From Nelumbo lutea (taxonomy: Eukaryota > Streptophyta > Magnoliopsida > Proteales > Nelumbonaceae): 64,000 nucleotides of DNA. The stretch covers positions 24,998,193 through 25,062,192 of the forward strand of contig JAKGHH010000005.1 in assembly GCA_022828595.1 (NCBI GenBank), given 5' to 3'. Both the position numbers and the translations under genes were made by a program. Under the pieces are notes generated by a model. The model saw only the letters and a program-made list of their open reading frames with translations, searched no databases and was not told the origin of the DNA. Within the stretch, counting starts at the first letter, position 1. Every line of letters starts with the position of its first letter. Below, in pieces: positions 23,165-34,785 of the stretch.

Positions 23165-25720
23165 TGGCTTCTTCCAGCAACGCCGGACAAAACAACGAAG
23201 TGAACGTCTTTGGGGGCAACCTCAGTTCCCGTCTGTCTACATAGGTCAGTTCACCATACTGCTTACTGTGGCTGGGGTCCTAGCGCTGACCATGCCCCGA
23301 GCGACTACACAAGTGAACGTGCCACTCCCTCCTATAGTCAATGCGACGTTCATTAAACCATCTGTGGTTCCTCCTAGAGTCGGGCAATCCCAGCTCAACG
23401 ACCTGGTACACTACATTTGGGCCATTCAGGTCCAAATGCAATAGGTCCAGCAATTCCAACACTATCAGCAACAAGTCCTCCATCACTTTTACCAGCAACA
23501 GTACCAGCATCAGTTCCCTTCGCTACAATAGAATCCGCAGCCGGTACCCCGTCGGCACCCGGCGGTGCAGTAGAATCAATCCCGTCGCCGTCAGTAGAAT
23601 CGCTCTCCCCGCCGAGGTGAGACCTCCCAAGTCCCACTTCCTCTTGGGAGTCAGGTCTCATCCCGCAACAAGAGGGACAAACAAGTCACCCCACCCGCTT
23701 CTCACGACAACTTGAACATATCAGGAGATACTCAGCCCGCCAGGGCCACGTTACCTCGGCCTTCTCATCAAGAGGGCTCGCTCGCAGGCAACCGGTTTGG
23801 GCCCCCGACCGCAGACTCAAAACAATGCCCATCCATTCATGGTAGCCAGGCTCAGCACCCAGAGCCACTCTGTGCTAGAATGGTACCAAATCATACGGAA
23901 GTCAACAACACTAATGCGAAGTCTGTCAAGAAGCAACAACAAAAGCGTTGCAAGGCACGACAAACTACAGCTCGTAGCCAGCTCGTCGTTCCTAGCCAAC
24001 CAGAGCAAGTAAAATGTAAAGAGGAGGCGAGCTCAGCAGCCACAAAGACTGCTCCTCTCTTGTTTGAGTCGTCTCCTCTATCCTCCGAGCTTCTAGCGGC
24101 CTCAATGCCAAAGGATTTTAAAATGCCTCCTCTGGACAAGTACGGCGGATCCTTCAATCCAAATGATCATGTAGACTCCTTCCAGTCCCAGATGCACCTA
24201 GCTGAGGTTGGCGAGTCCTGCATGTGCGTAGCCTTCTCCACAACATTTATAGGAGTAGCTCACACATGGTACAAGAACCTCACACTAGGGACAATTAGAA
24301 GTTGGGCACAGTTCATAGAGTTGTTCACCTCGCACTTCATCACTAGCAAGAAGTGTTTGAGGTCCCAAGAAAGCCTCCTAAACATAGTTCAGAGAGAAGG
24401 GGAGTCAATTAGAAGCTATATCAAACGCTTCAACGACACCTGCTTGCAGATCCCCGACCTAGATCTAGCAGTGAGGCTCACGGCGGCAAAGAAAGGTATA
24501 ACACACAGAGAATTTAAGTGGCATGTGGTGGCCAATAAGTCAAAGGACATCACGGAATTCCTCAAGCTCGCGGATCAGTTCATTGGAACCGAGGAAGAGA
24601 TGAACCAAAAGACTAAGATTCCAGCAAAAAAGAGGAAAAGAGAAGGTGACAGCATAGGTAACGGTGGCAACAAGCGAAGAAAGAGCAAGTCCCCAACTAG
24701 GGGAGGAAACAAGTCCAGGAGCCAATCTCCTTCACAATCTTACAAATCAGGTCGGTGTTCCCAAACTCTACTAGTTGAACGAACGAGCTACACACCTCTC
24801 AACGTGAAGCGATGAGAAATCCTTATGGCAATCAAAGACTCCTCCTACGTCAAGTGGCCACCTCGGTTGAGGGGGGACCCCACCACCAGAAACAGGAATG
24901 TGTATTGTCACTTTCACAAAGATCACGGTCATAGTACCAAAAATTGTAGAAACCCCCATGACGAGATCGAAGAACTCATCCGTTGCGGATACCTAAAAAA
25001 TTTCATACAAAAAGAAATTAAGAACCAAGCAGATCAGCAGGAAGATGTACGTGGGATCCTTATGGCAACAAGCACAAGTAACGGTGGCAACAAGCGAAGA
25101 AAGAGCAAGTCCCCAACTAGGGGAGGAAACAAGTACGGGAGCCAATCTCCTTCACAATCTTACAGATCAGGTCGGTGTTCCCGAACTCTGCCAGTTGAAC
25201 AAACGAGCTACACACCTCTCAACGTGAAGCGATGAGAAATCCTTATGGCAATCAAAGACTCCTCCTACGTCAAGTGGCCACCTCGGTTGAGGGGGGACCC
25301 CGCCACAATAAACAGGAATGTGTATTGTCACTTTCACAAAGATCACGGTCATAGTACCAAAAATTGTAGAAACCTCCACAACGAGATCGAAGAACTCATC
25401 CGTTGCGGATACCTAAAAAATTTCATACAAAAAGAAATTAAGAACCAAGCAGATCGGCAGGAGGAGCAAAGAAGAAATGCTCCTGAGTCCAGTAGCAAGC
25501 AGAATGAGCAGTCGCAGAGGCAGTTACCAGAAGAAAGGCCAATCCGTAGAGTAATCAACATGATTTATGGCGGTATCATCGCGGGCTGCACCTCGGCAGC
25601 GAGTAAAGCTTCAGTCTGCGAACTAGAGCATGAAGAGCAGAATCCACCAAAGCGACCCAGGCTCGAAGATCCCATTTACTTCACAAAAGATGATGTACGT
25701 GGGATCTAGTACCCCCATGG
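23165..25720 (+). pseudogene. gag: gag, Tat-type, with internal duplication and stops
   Basis: This is the structural protein region. The N-terminal leader (from about 23165) is broken. The long frame 23712-24815 carries the capsid domain from about residue 135: MPPLDKYGGSFNPNDHVDSF, then VAHTWYKNL, LFTSHF, QREGESIRSYIKRFND, which is the retrotrans_gag pattern. The frame ends at a TGA (24813-24815). A new frame then gives the nucleocapsid knuckle CHFHKDHGHSTKNC (C-x2-H-x4-H-x4-C, the Tat form) and ELIRCGYLKNFI. A 420-base unit with knuckle and stop is present twice. The second copy runs on into the conserved VINMIYGGIIAGC before the protease. Confidence 0.87.
24661..25462 (+). repeat. Tandem duplication within gag, period 420 bp
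   Basis: 24661-25041 and 25081-25461 match, with 14 mismatches by my count and no indels. Both copies keep the same TGA (24813 and 25233) and the same knuckle. The joining segment GATGTACGTGGGATC at 25044 also occurs after the second copy at 25692, so the break point probably used that short homology. Confidence 0.93.
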
Positions 25721-25730
25721 TGATGCCCTG

Positions 25731-26960
25731 GTGATAAAGATGAGACTAAATGACTTCGAAGTGAACAACGTCCTAGTGGATTCAGGCAGTTCAGCCGACA
25801 TTCTGTTCAAGGACGCCTACGACAAGCTCCAGCTCCAAGAAAGCGATCTCAAGCCAACAGACACACCCTTGGTAGGCTTCAGCGGCGAAGAGGTCAAACT
25901 GCTAGGGCGAGTCTCAGTACCTATAGAGGTCGGCACATGGCCTAACATTGTAAGGTTTGAGCACAATTTCCTAGTGGTCGCGACTCCATCCCCGTACAAC
26001 GCCATAGTAGGTCGGCCCATTACGCACGCCCTACGTGCAGTAGTATCCACCTACTACTTGGCGATAAAGTTCCCTACAGACTATGGAGTAGGGGTTATGC
26101 GAGGTGACCAACTCAAGTCTCGCAAATGCTACATTTCCGCTCTCAAAGGGAAAGCCAAGCTAGCGATTGATATCGAGCTCGAGCGACCTGTGGAGTATCC
26201 CGAAGAGCGAGCTACACCAACGGAAGAGACAATCCACATCCCGGTCTCAATAGAAGATCCAGCCAGAACTCTCCAAATCGACGCTTTGATCGAGGAACCA
26301 CTCCATTCTCAGCTGGTAAGTTTTTTAATTACAAATTTATATGTATTTGCATGGTCCGCGGCAGAAATTTCCAACATAGATTCCAAAATCCTAACTCACA
26401 AGTTAAATATTGATCCTTTAGTCAGGCCCGTTAGACAGAAAAAGCGCAACCTCGCCCTAGAGCGTTGGAGGATAGTTGATGAGGAGGTTGGGAAACTCTT
26501 AGCAGTCGATTTAATCAGGGATGTCCATTACCCGAGCTGGGTAGCTAACCCAATTTTGGTAAAAAGGCCAACGGTAAATGGCGCATGTGTGTCGATTATA
26601 CCGACCTAAATCGAGCCTGCCCAAATGATTGTTTCCCACTCCCTAAGATCGACCACCTAGTGGACACGAACTTAGGGCATGAGTTGCTGAGCTTTCTGGA
26701 TGCATACTCGGGAAACAACCAGATTAAGATGGACCCTGCCGATGAAGAAAAAACGGCCTTCATAACTGAGCTCGGCCTGTATTGTTATAAGGTTATGCCC
26801 TTTGGACTAAAAAATGTCGGGATGACCTTTCAAAGACTTGTAAATAAAATTTTTGAGTCGTTAATTGGCAACAAGGTTGAATGTTATGTAGATGATATGG
26901 TCATAAAGACCCAGTTTTCAAAATTTTTATTGAATGATTTGCAAAGTGTTTTTGAGGGGA
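25731..26960 (+). pseudogene. pol: Protease and partial reverse transcriptase, Tat-type
   Basis: The frame 25731-26609 has the aspartic protease near its start (VLVDSGSSADILF at about residues 15-27, with catalytic DSG) and the flap/C-part (YNAIVGRPITHAL). The RT N-terminus follows (RPVRQKKRNLALERW, VGKLLAVDLIRDVHYPSWVANPILV). A one-base shift near 26570 moves the frame. The second frame (26585-26977) gives CVDYTDLNRACPNDCFPLPK, FLDAYSGNNQIKM, VMPFGLKNVGMTFQRLV and the YVDD catalytic box at 26885-26896. The polymerase is cut at about 26964 by the Athila-like LTR. The thumb, RNase H and integrase N-part are not found on the far side. Confidence 0.9.
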
Positions 26961-26963
26961 ATG

Positions 26964-29900
26964 GTGGCAGCTTCTAGACTCCTTGAAAGCCTATTTAAGG
27001 AGGTCTCTTGGAAGGGAATGGTGTTCAATTGCCTGAATTCAAGCCTCCTTGATCCCTTGAGCTCAAAATTCTAAGAGAGGAGAAGAGAGATAGTTAAGTG
27101 CAAGAGAGAAGAAGCTGAGGAGATCCAAGCATTCCAAGAAGAGGAGAAGGTGAATTCAAAGGGAGGAGAAGCTTTTAGGAGATCTAGGTCACACTCTTCC
27201 TTGATTTCTGCACACTTTGTGTTCGAATTCAACTAGAGATTATGAAATTTCCCCATCTATCTTTCTTTCTTGCTGTAATGGAAGTTTGATTGTTGTAAAT
27301 TCAATTTTGTAATTAGTTTTTTTGAATCATTCGAATAGATCAGATCCAACTTTTACGTTTCTTGATTAGGAAATTAATTGTAAAACAGATTGGCCGAACT
27401 GCTATCTTACAAATCCATATTTGTAATTAGTAATGTCTTAATTGCTTGAGAGAGAATTCAGACATTCTTCATTCAGTATTGGTCGATCTATTCTAGACTC
27501 TTGGAAATTCTAGAGTGCTTGAGAAAGACTCTAGAATTTCAAATCTACTAATCAAAAATGAATTGAATGCAATGTTAGAGATAACTTGCACAATCCAGTT
27601 GATAATCATTCAGCTGGATTGATGTTCATTCAGCTAAATTGATGCCTTTGAAATGCTTTATCTTAATGCATGCATGAATTGTTAGACAATTTTTTATGCC
27701 CTTTGCTTCAATCAAAATGATGTACTTTATGAGTTTATTGTAAATGAATAAAAGTGCATATTTGATTCATGTTCCCTTGGTATGTTTCTGTGTAATACCC
27801 TTAAACTGGACACTTAATGAGACTCGTGTTAGTTTAGAATGTTCACAGTCAGTGGGTCGGTCTGGGGAGACCTATCCTAACAAGGCTGAAACTGTGGTGC
27901 CACCAAGTCGGTTGGGGTGGCCTGTCTCACCTGCCAGGGTGAGACCCTAGGCACATATAGTGTAGAATTAATTGAATCTTTGAACTGGACCAGATTTTCA
28001 GTATTGCCCTGAACCTTGGAGATTGATGGGCAAAACTAGAAAGTTATACCCGACCCCTAGACTTTATTATGATACTGCACTAGGTGTCGGATCGGACTGT
28101 CTTTGATATACCATTCAGTGAGATCCTTATCAAGGGTCAAAACCTGGGTATGTTGGGACAGTCTGAGAATTCATCTGAGTGGGTGATCATAGTGACAGAA
28201 TCAGCCCCTTTGTCTAACAAAGGTAATGATAAGGGATGCACTCTCACTGATGGAAACCTAGATTGTCGGCAACCAATTTCAATCGTTGAGATTTGTTTTG
28301 CAAAATATATTTTATATGAGATATAAAAGTATATATATTGTGGTTTCAAAATAATTTGCAAAATGTTTTAATTCCCGGGATCCATATAAGCAGAGAGTGC
28401 AACACTGTTCCTTGCATCCAAGGGAGAGGTCCTCTCTTGTCGGGCAATGTATGATCATTATGGGCTGAGAGGTTAAGTGTAAGACCATTAAGGATAATAC
28501 CTGATGGGCTAATCTTGCATCTGCCCACAGTCTTTGGGTGTTACAAGGTGGCTTGGCCCAGGGACCACTTAGGGTAAGTGTTGGGTCCATAGAAACCATG
28601 AGATGGTTTTCAGGGGGTGCACTGTCCATAATAGTGTATTCAGCCAGGCCTTGTAACAAAGGCTGGGCCGAACCCATGTGGGATGTGTGGATCAATGTTA
28701 GGGTCCCATGCCATATAAGGAAGCCCAACTGGGCAGCAGTTTGGAAGGCTAAGTGAATACATAACCTTAAATGGGCCTTAAGCCCATTTCGACTGGGCTA
28801 ATTTGATTAGTCACTTAAAGGGGCGAATTCTGAGATGGATCAGCTGATAGAATTGGGCTCAGACCCTATCCACTTAGAGAGTCCAAGATCTAAATGAGAT
28901 TTAGATCTGGAAGCCTCCTAATTAGATTAGGATATGGTTGATCTAATCTACAGATAAGATAAGGGTTATCCCTTATCACTTAGAGGGACTTCTAATCCAA
29001 ATATGATTTGGGTTAGCAACTCCTAATGGGATTAGGAGTTGATCCCTTTGAGATTATAAAAGGAGGAGGGGGCGGCAGCCTTTAGACATGCAACCAACAC
29101 ACTCTTGTCTTCAGATCTGAGATCACAAGAAGAGAAATTTTGCACCCTACAAATAGTCTCTTGCCGCCTCCTTCCTGCAGCCGCCGCCTCCAGCAGTTCG
29201 ATCTCCAGTTCTTGGGAGAAATCAAGACTTGATCTTGATACCAATCTTTTGGATAAAAGATTGGTTGGAACTGTATTCACAAGCCACCCAGTTGATTCTT
29301 GCAAAGGGTCAAGTTCTTTTGGAAGAACACTGTTGATTCTGCTCCACCCTGCATTGCGCCATTTTCAGTGGGAGCAGATTTTGGATCCTTCCTTGGGCGT
29401 GAACACCTCCATTGGGAGATACTACTTCTCCATATCAGGTATAGTCCCTCACTATTCCTTTTGGTTCAGATTTGGTTCAGTTTATGGTTCAAGAATGATC
29501 CTTGAAAATATGATTTTCTAAATAGGGAATTCGATTCCCAGTTGAAGGGAGAGAAAAATTTTTGAAATTCGCCCCCTTATTCCGCAGTCTTTGGGCATCC
29601 ATGTGATGGATATCCTATCCCTTCATGAATGATTAGATTCTTGATAGAGATATAAGAATCATTATTCATGCATAGGCTAAACATGCGCTTGAAAGAGGCT
29701 GTTCATTACCTTGGGGTTTCACCAAACCAAGGTTGAATCAAATTCTATTCGAATGATCTAGAGAGTTGATTGTTGAATCATTTCTGTACCCTATCCCCTC
29801 AACTTGAATGCAAGGTGTTTGAACCAATTCCTAATAGGTAGTTTGTTAGCTAGAGTTTCATATTTGAATTAGATTTAGAATTCGGCTAATCAGATAAGAG

Positions 29901-30014
29901 TAGGCTGATTTAAAACTAGTAGTTGCTACACAAGTCCTTGTGGGAATGATACTCTATTCATCACTCTATTACTTGAGCAGCTAGTGTACTTGCTAGTGTC
30001 ACCCAGACGCACCA
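26964..30014 (+). repeat. 5' LTR of the nested Athila-like element, truncated and interrupted
   Basis: 26964-27679 and 29626-30014 together match 32296-33384 of the 3' LTR, ending CCCAGACGCACCA. The interruption is the 1946-base solo LTR at 27680-29625. The missing first 423 bases were lost together with part of the host Tat pol. Confidence 0.88.
27680..29625 (+). mobile_element. Solo LTR, 1946 bp, with 5-bp target duplication
   Basis: It starts TGTTAGAC and ends ATCCCTTCA. TGAAT lies at 27675-27679 and again at 29626-29630, and the flanking LTR of the Athila-like element joins perfectly when the insert and one TGAAT are removed. TATA-like ATTATAAAAGG sits at about 29053. TGTTAG ends and size suit a Ty1/copia solo LTR, though the orientation is taken only from the TATA box. 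It has no internal region, so it probably arose by LTR-LTR recombination. Parts of the same family are seen at 59790-60350. Confidence 0.85.
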
Positions 30015-30020
30015 AGTTTT

Positions 30021-30038
30021 TGGCGTCGCTGCCGGGGA
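30021..30038 (+). other. Primer binding site, tRNA-Asp-like, two changes
   Basis: TGGCGTCGCTGCCGGGGA differs at two positions from the perfect tRNA-Asp site at 3599. It stands at the same distance behind its LTR. It confirms the family and orientation. Confidence 0.82.
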
Positions 30039-31872
30039 CTTATTGTAGCAATATTATGAACTATTGGCCACTGTTAATCTGATTTTTAGATCTACATACA
30101 TTGCTGATTTCTAACTCTGCATTTTATAATTCAGATTTGAATGCAGTAGCTTTCATTGCTGATGAAGCTGGTCTTCTTTCCTATTGCTGAATTACTTCAT
30201 CTCTGGTTTCTGTTTTAGTTTAGGTAGTTTAGTTGATTTCAGGTTTTGTTTATCTCAAAAGAAAATAAAAATAAAAATAAAAGAGTGCAGTTCAGATCTG
30301 ATTACCTTAGCTATTATTTCTGAAATCAGAAATCAGATCTAAACTCACACAAAATTAAAAAAAAATTATAGTTGCTCTAGTACAATAGTGTAGTTGAGTT
30401 TTAGTTCTATACATTACAGTTCAGATCTGCATTACTGATTTAGATTATCTGTTCTTATTACTGAATGTTTTTAGTTCTGCAGTAGGTAATCTAATTTTTC
30501 TTTCCTGTGTAGTAGTATTCAAATCTGTAAGTTTCTGATGTCTGATTTCTAGTTATAGGTTCCATTCCTACTATCATAACTTGTTGTTATAACTTTAATT
30601 TATGATTTAATAAGATCTGCTAAATCTCTGATTTAAAGTAGGTTTCATATATGTATCTGTGGTGTAGTTCAGATCTGTATTACTAATCTGCTTAGTGGCT
30701 ATACTAGTCATAGTAGCAAGGTTCAGGTCTGTATACACTAACTCTTACTGCTGAAATCACATACCAGATCTGAGCGCACTGAAGGTCTTTTTACTGTTGA
30801 TTGATTTCAATTTTGTACAGATCTTTATACAACATGCTTCATTGCTGATATTAGTGGTTTGTCTTGCTGATTTGCTCAGTTTTAAGTATGGCCACTTTAG
30901 CTGGTGTTTGGTGATGCACAACTCATAAAAACAGTGGGGTCAGATCTGATATTTAGTAGCCTTTCAATATGGAGCTCAGACCTGAACACAATCACCTGAA
31001 CACATCTGTTCTACTCTCAATAGCTATTGATTTCAGACCTGTACATTGACCTGCAATAGTGTAGTTTTAGTAGCTACTGATTTCAGCAATGAAATCATAT
31101 CTATACAATGAAGAAGATTTTGTAAACTGCGGTAGCTATTTGATTTCAAAGAGAATTTGTAAATTGCTACTGATTTCAGATCTATATATTGCTGTTCTCA
31201 GTAGCTGCTGAGATTTCAGATCTCAGTAATTAATTTTCATTGTTGATTTCAACAATGAAATCAGATCTGATATTGAGAGAGAATTTGTAAATTGTTGTTC
31301 TAGTATCCGTAGCTACTGATTTCATATCTGTATATTGACCTTTAGTAGTATAGTTTCAGCAGTTCAGATCTGTGTAATTAATTTTCATTGCTGAAATCAA
31401 GAAGATTGCATACTACCCAAGGTATGTACAGATTGGAACCCGAAGAGCAGCCTAAAGTTCTTGATTTCAGTCTTGTTTCAGATCTGTGGATTGCTATTGA
31501 GCTTCGAATTTTGTATTCTCAGATAGAAGCATAAAATGCAGTTGATCACTCATGAGGTGTAGTTACAGATTTGAAACCTAGTTAAAAGTGATGGTTAATT
31601 CTGACGATCAAGAAGCTGATCTACATATTAAACGGGAGTGAAAACTGAAACTTGAAGGATCTCATATTCTCTCTTTCCTTGGCTCTTATGCATATGGTAA
31701 AATGGTAGTTTATAAGAATAGGAGCAGAATACTTACAAAAGTTTCCTAACCACTCAATGCATTCTCCTCCTAAAAATTCATCTAGTAAATGGTGAGAATA
31801 AAAGGGGATGATTAGTTTATGGCTAATGTCTTTGCTTGAGGACAAACAAAAGCTTAAGTGTGGGGGTATTTG
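30039..31872 (+). other. Non-coding internal region of the nested Athila-like element
   Basis: No gag or pol can be read. The region is rich in CAGATCTG words, CTGATTTCAG words and T-rich runs, like the leader at 3618-5695. The last part (31540-31872) matches the 3' internal part of the first Athila element (12030-12351). The end AAGTGTGGGGGTATT is the polypurine primer just before the 3' LTR. So only leader and tail are kept, and the coding core is deleted. Confidence 0.75.
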
Positions 31873-33384
31873 ATGAGTACATAATTTAAATACAATTTAT
31901 AAGGACTTATGCATGATTTTTATGATGGTTTGTTTGAGTTTCACCCCATTTCAGCTTAATTTTAAGAAATAATTTAGGGGAAACCAACTCAAGAGAAAGA
32001 AGGCATAAAACAAAAAAAAAAAAGAGAGCCAAATTTGAGGTAATTTAGCCCAGTTAGAACCATGGCCCAGCCGAGAGAACAAGAGAGGTTCACTCGACCC
32101 ATGCAGTCCATGCTACACTCTTTGGGAGAACCCAAAGAGAGAGCCTAGCAAGAAAGCCAATTCAACCCAGGTGTAGCCCAAGAAGAGCTAGAAGCAGCAA
32201 CTTCTAGAGAGTTCAAGAGAAAGGGGCAGCATTTTCTAGAAGGTTCAAGAAGAGAAAAGGGTAGCATTTTCTAGAAGTTTCAAGAGAGGCTAGACGTGGC
32301 AGCTTCTAGACTCATTGAAAGCCTATTTAAGGAGGTCTCTTGGAGGGGAATGGTGTTCAATTGCCTGAGTTCAAGCCTCCTTGATCCCTTGAGCTCGAAA
32401 TTCTAAGAGAGGAGAAGAGAGATAGATAGGCACAAGAGAGAAGAAGCTGAGGAGATCCAAGCATTCCAAGAAGAGGAGAAGGTGAATTTGAAGGGAGGAG
32501 AAGCTTTTGGAAGATCTAGGTCACACTCTTCCTTGATTTCTACATACTTTGTGTTCGAATTCAGCTAGAGATTATGTAATTTCCCCATCTATCTTTCTTT
32601 CTTGCTGTAATGGAAGTTTGGTTGTTGTAAATTCAATTTTGTAATTAGTTTTCTTGAATCATTTGAATAGATCAAATCCAACTTTTATGTTTCTTGATTA
32701 GGACACTGATTGTAGAACTGATTGGCTGAACTGCTATCTTACAAATCCATATCTGTAATTTGTAATGTTTGAATTGCTTGAGAGAGAATTCAGACATTCT
32801 TCATTCAGTATTGGTCGATCTATTCTAGACTCTTGGAAATTCTAGAGTGCTTGAGAAAGACTCTAGAATTTCAGATCTACTAATCAAGAATTGAATTGAA
32901 TGCAAGGTTAGATATAACTTGCACAATTCAGTTGGTAGTCATTCAGCTGGATTGATGTTCATTCAGCTGAATTGATGCCCTTGAAATGCTTGATCTTAAT
33001 GCATGCATGAATGATTAGATTCTTGATATAAATATAAGAATTATCATTCATGCATAGGATGAACATGCGCTTGAAAGAGGTTGTTCATTGCCTTGGGGTT
33101 TCACCAAACCAAGGCTGAATCAAATTCTATTCGAATGATCTAGAGAGCTGATTGTTGAATCATTTATGTAGCTTATCCTCTCAACTTGAATGCAAGGTGT
33201 TTGAGCCAATTTCTAGTAGGTAGTTTGTTAGCTAGAGTTTCATATTTGAATTAGATTTAGAATTCGGCTAATTAGATAAGAGTAGGTTGATTTAATACTA
33301 GTAGTTGCTACACAAGTCCTCATGGGAACGATACTCTATTACTTGAGCGGCTAGTGCACTTGCTAGTGTCACCCAGACGCACCA
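31873..33384 (+). repeat. 3' LTR of the nested Athila-like element, complete
   Basis: It runs from TGATGAGTAC to CCAGACGCACCA, 1512 bases. The likely promoter is near the GCCTATTTAAGGAGG block (about 32322). The next base at 33385 returns to the Tat integrase. Confidence 0.88.
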
Positions 33385-34051
33385 GCTACATCGGGTACTT
33401 ATCTCCAACAACGGAAAGTAGTTCGAGGACATCAAGTTCTAGAATTGGTGTGCCAAGATAGGGATACAACAGAACATCACCTCAGTGGCACACCCTCAGG
33501 CAAACGGGCAAGTAGAGGTCACAAACAGAGCCATACTCCGTGGATTGAAGGCTCACTTAGCCCGAGCTAAAAGACTGTGGGTAGACGAGTTGCCCAGTGT
33601 ATTATGGGCCTACCAAACTACCGTTAAGACCGCCACAAGTGATACCCCCTTCAACCTCACCTACGGCATGGAAGCGGTGATCCAACAGAGATCGAGGTGC
33701 CTATGCTATGCTTGGAAGCCTACAACAAGGAAACAAACAACAACAAGCTTCGTACCAACCTCGACTTGGTGGAAGAAGTACGGGACCTGGCATACATTCA
33801 GACTACAGCATACAAGCAAAGGGTGGCTCAGTACTATAACGCCCGGGTCAGGAAACGACACTTCTGTGTCGATGACCTGGTTCTTAGGGAAGTTATGGTA
33901 CCTGAGCTCGGCGTCGTTAAGCTCGGATCGAACTAAGAAGGTCCATACCGAGTAAGACGGGTACTCGGGGAAGGTAAGTACGAGCTCGAGACCTTGGAAG
34001 GAAAACAAGAACCTTGAGCATGGAATATCGGCAACCTGAGACAATATACCT
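33385..34051 (+). pseudogene. Integrase C-terminal half, Tat-type
   Basis: This is the rest of the Tat pol on the right of the nested element. It begins inside the integrase core with a DNGKQF-like stretch (broken by a stop). It then reads AHPQANGQVEVTNRAIL from about 33488, which includes the catalytic Glu of the DDE triad (in QVEVTNR), and LWVDELPSVLWAYQTT and TPFNLTYGMEAV. A frameshift near 33680 leads to LCLEAYNKE, VLREVMVPELG and a final WNIGNLRQY, the usual end of integrase. The N-terminal zinc domain and first catalytic Asp are missing. Confidence 0.88.
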
Positions 34052-34129
34052 ATGATCGCCGAACTGGAGGACTACGAGTCACTCCAATAAGTCCATGGAC
34101 TAAAGTGCCGAGCTGATAAGAGACTCCGA

Positions 34130-34390
34130 CACTACGATAAGTCCCAGTCGCCTCCTCGACATGGGCACAAAAGACTCAGTCGCCTCTTCGGCATGGACAA
34201 AACCAAGGGTAAGGAGAGTGGACTGTGAGTCGCCCCTAGAGCCTAAGGGCTAAGGTACCGAGCAAACAAAAGACCTCGGCACCACATAAGTCTCAGTCAC
34301 CTCCTCGGCATTGGCATACAAGTCCCAGTCACCTCCTCGGCATGGGCAGACAAGACCTAATCGCCTCTTCGGCATAGGCAACTCATCTCC
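34130..34390 (+). repeat. Degenerate repeats of GTC-CAGTC(A/G)CCTCCTCGGCAT
   Basis: About six near copies of AGTCxCAGTCGCCTCCTCGGCATGGGCA lie between 34139 and 34375, with uneven spacing. They fall between integrase and the antisense ORF of the Tat element. No protein frame follows them. Confidence 0.75.
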
Positions 34391-34785
34391 TCATGCCTAA
34401 GGTATAGATAGCTCAGGTATAAACCCTACGATGTCTAGCCCACTTCGGCATATAATGAAAAAGTTGAACCCCAACAAAGGGACAACTAACATTACCAAGT
34501 AGCCCACGCACAGACATGTCGAGTATATGCCCTATAATGTCCAAACACCTCGGCGTACATCATGCGAAGTTACCCCTACTGGTAGTCCAGCTCGGTAGCT
34601 CAACGGTTCAGGGTAACCTATACCTATTTGGTTAGATCGCCAGTTAGGGAGTTATTTGCACTTGGAACATTTGACAAAAAGACAAGTGTATTTCATTAAT
34701 ATGAGGAGTTTGCTACAAAAAAAAAAGAAAAAGAGATTTCTATTATAGACCGAGCTCGCAGGCCCGGGGTATACAATATGGAAGT

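Larger units (their letters stand above)
26964..33384 (+). mobile_element. Non-autonomous Athila-like element nested in the Tat pol
   Basis: A 3' LTR (31873-33384), a truncated 5' LTR, a primer site and a polypurine end define the element and its plus orientation. Only about 1.8 kb lies between the LTRs and it codes for nothing, so any copying would need proteins from a relative. It lacks the first 423 bases of the 5' LTR: the left junction GTGGCAGCTTCTAGACT at 26964 equals position 32296 of the 3' LTR. A solo LTR of another family lies inside the 5' LTR. Confidence 0.85.

Noticed and set aside
23341..23715. Plus-strand frame rich in Ser/Asn before gag
   Set aside because: It is the decayed gag leader. 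The residue pattern is low complexity and the frame does not continue into the capsid domain.
28084..28326. 80-codon frame SDRTVFDIPFSEILIKGQN
   Set aside because: It lies wholly inside the solo LTR. There is no known protein motif, and LTRs of this size carry chance frames.
29105..29521. 138-codon frame in the solo LTR
   Set aside because: It covers the likely R-U5 part of the LTR after the TATA box, and the related LTR relic at 60050-60350 does not keep the frame as a protein.
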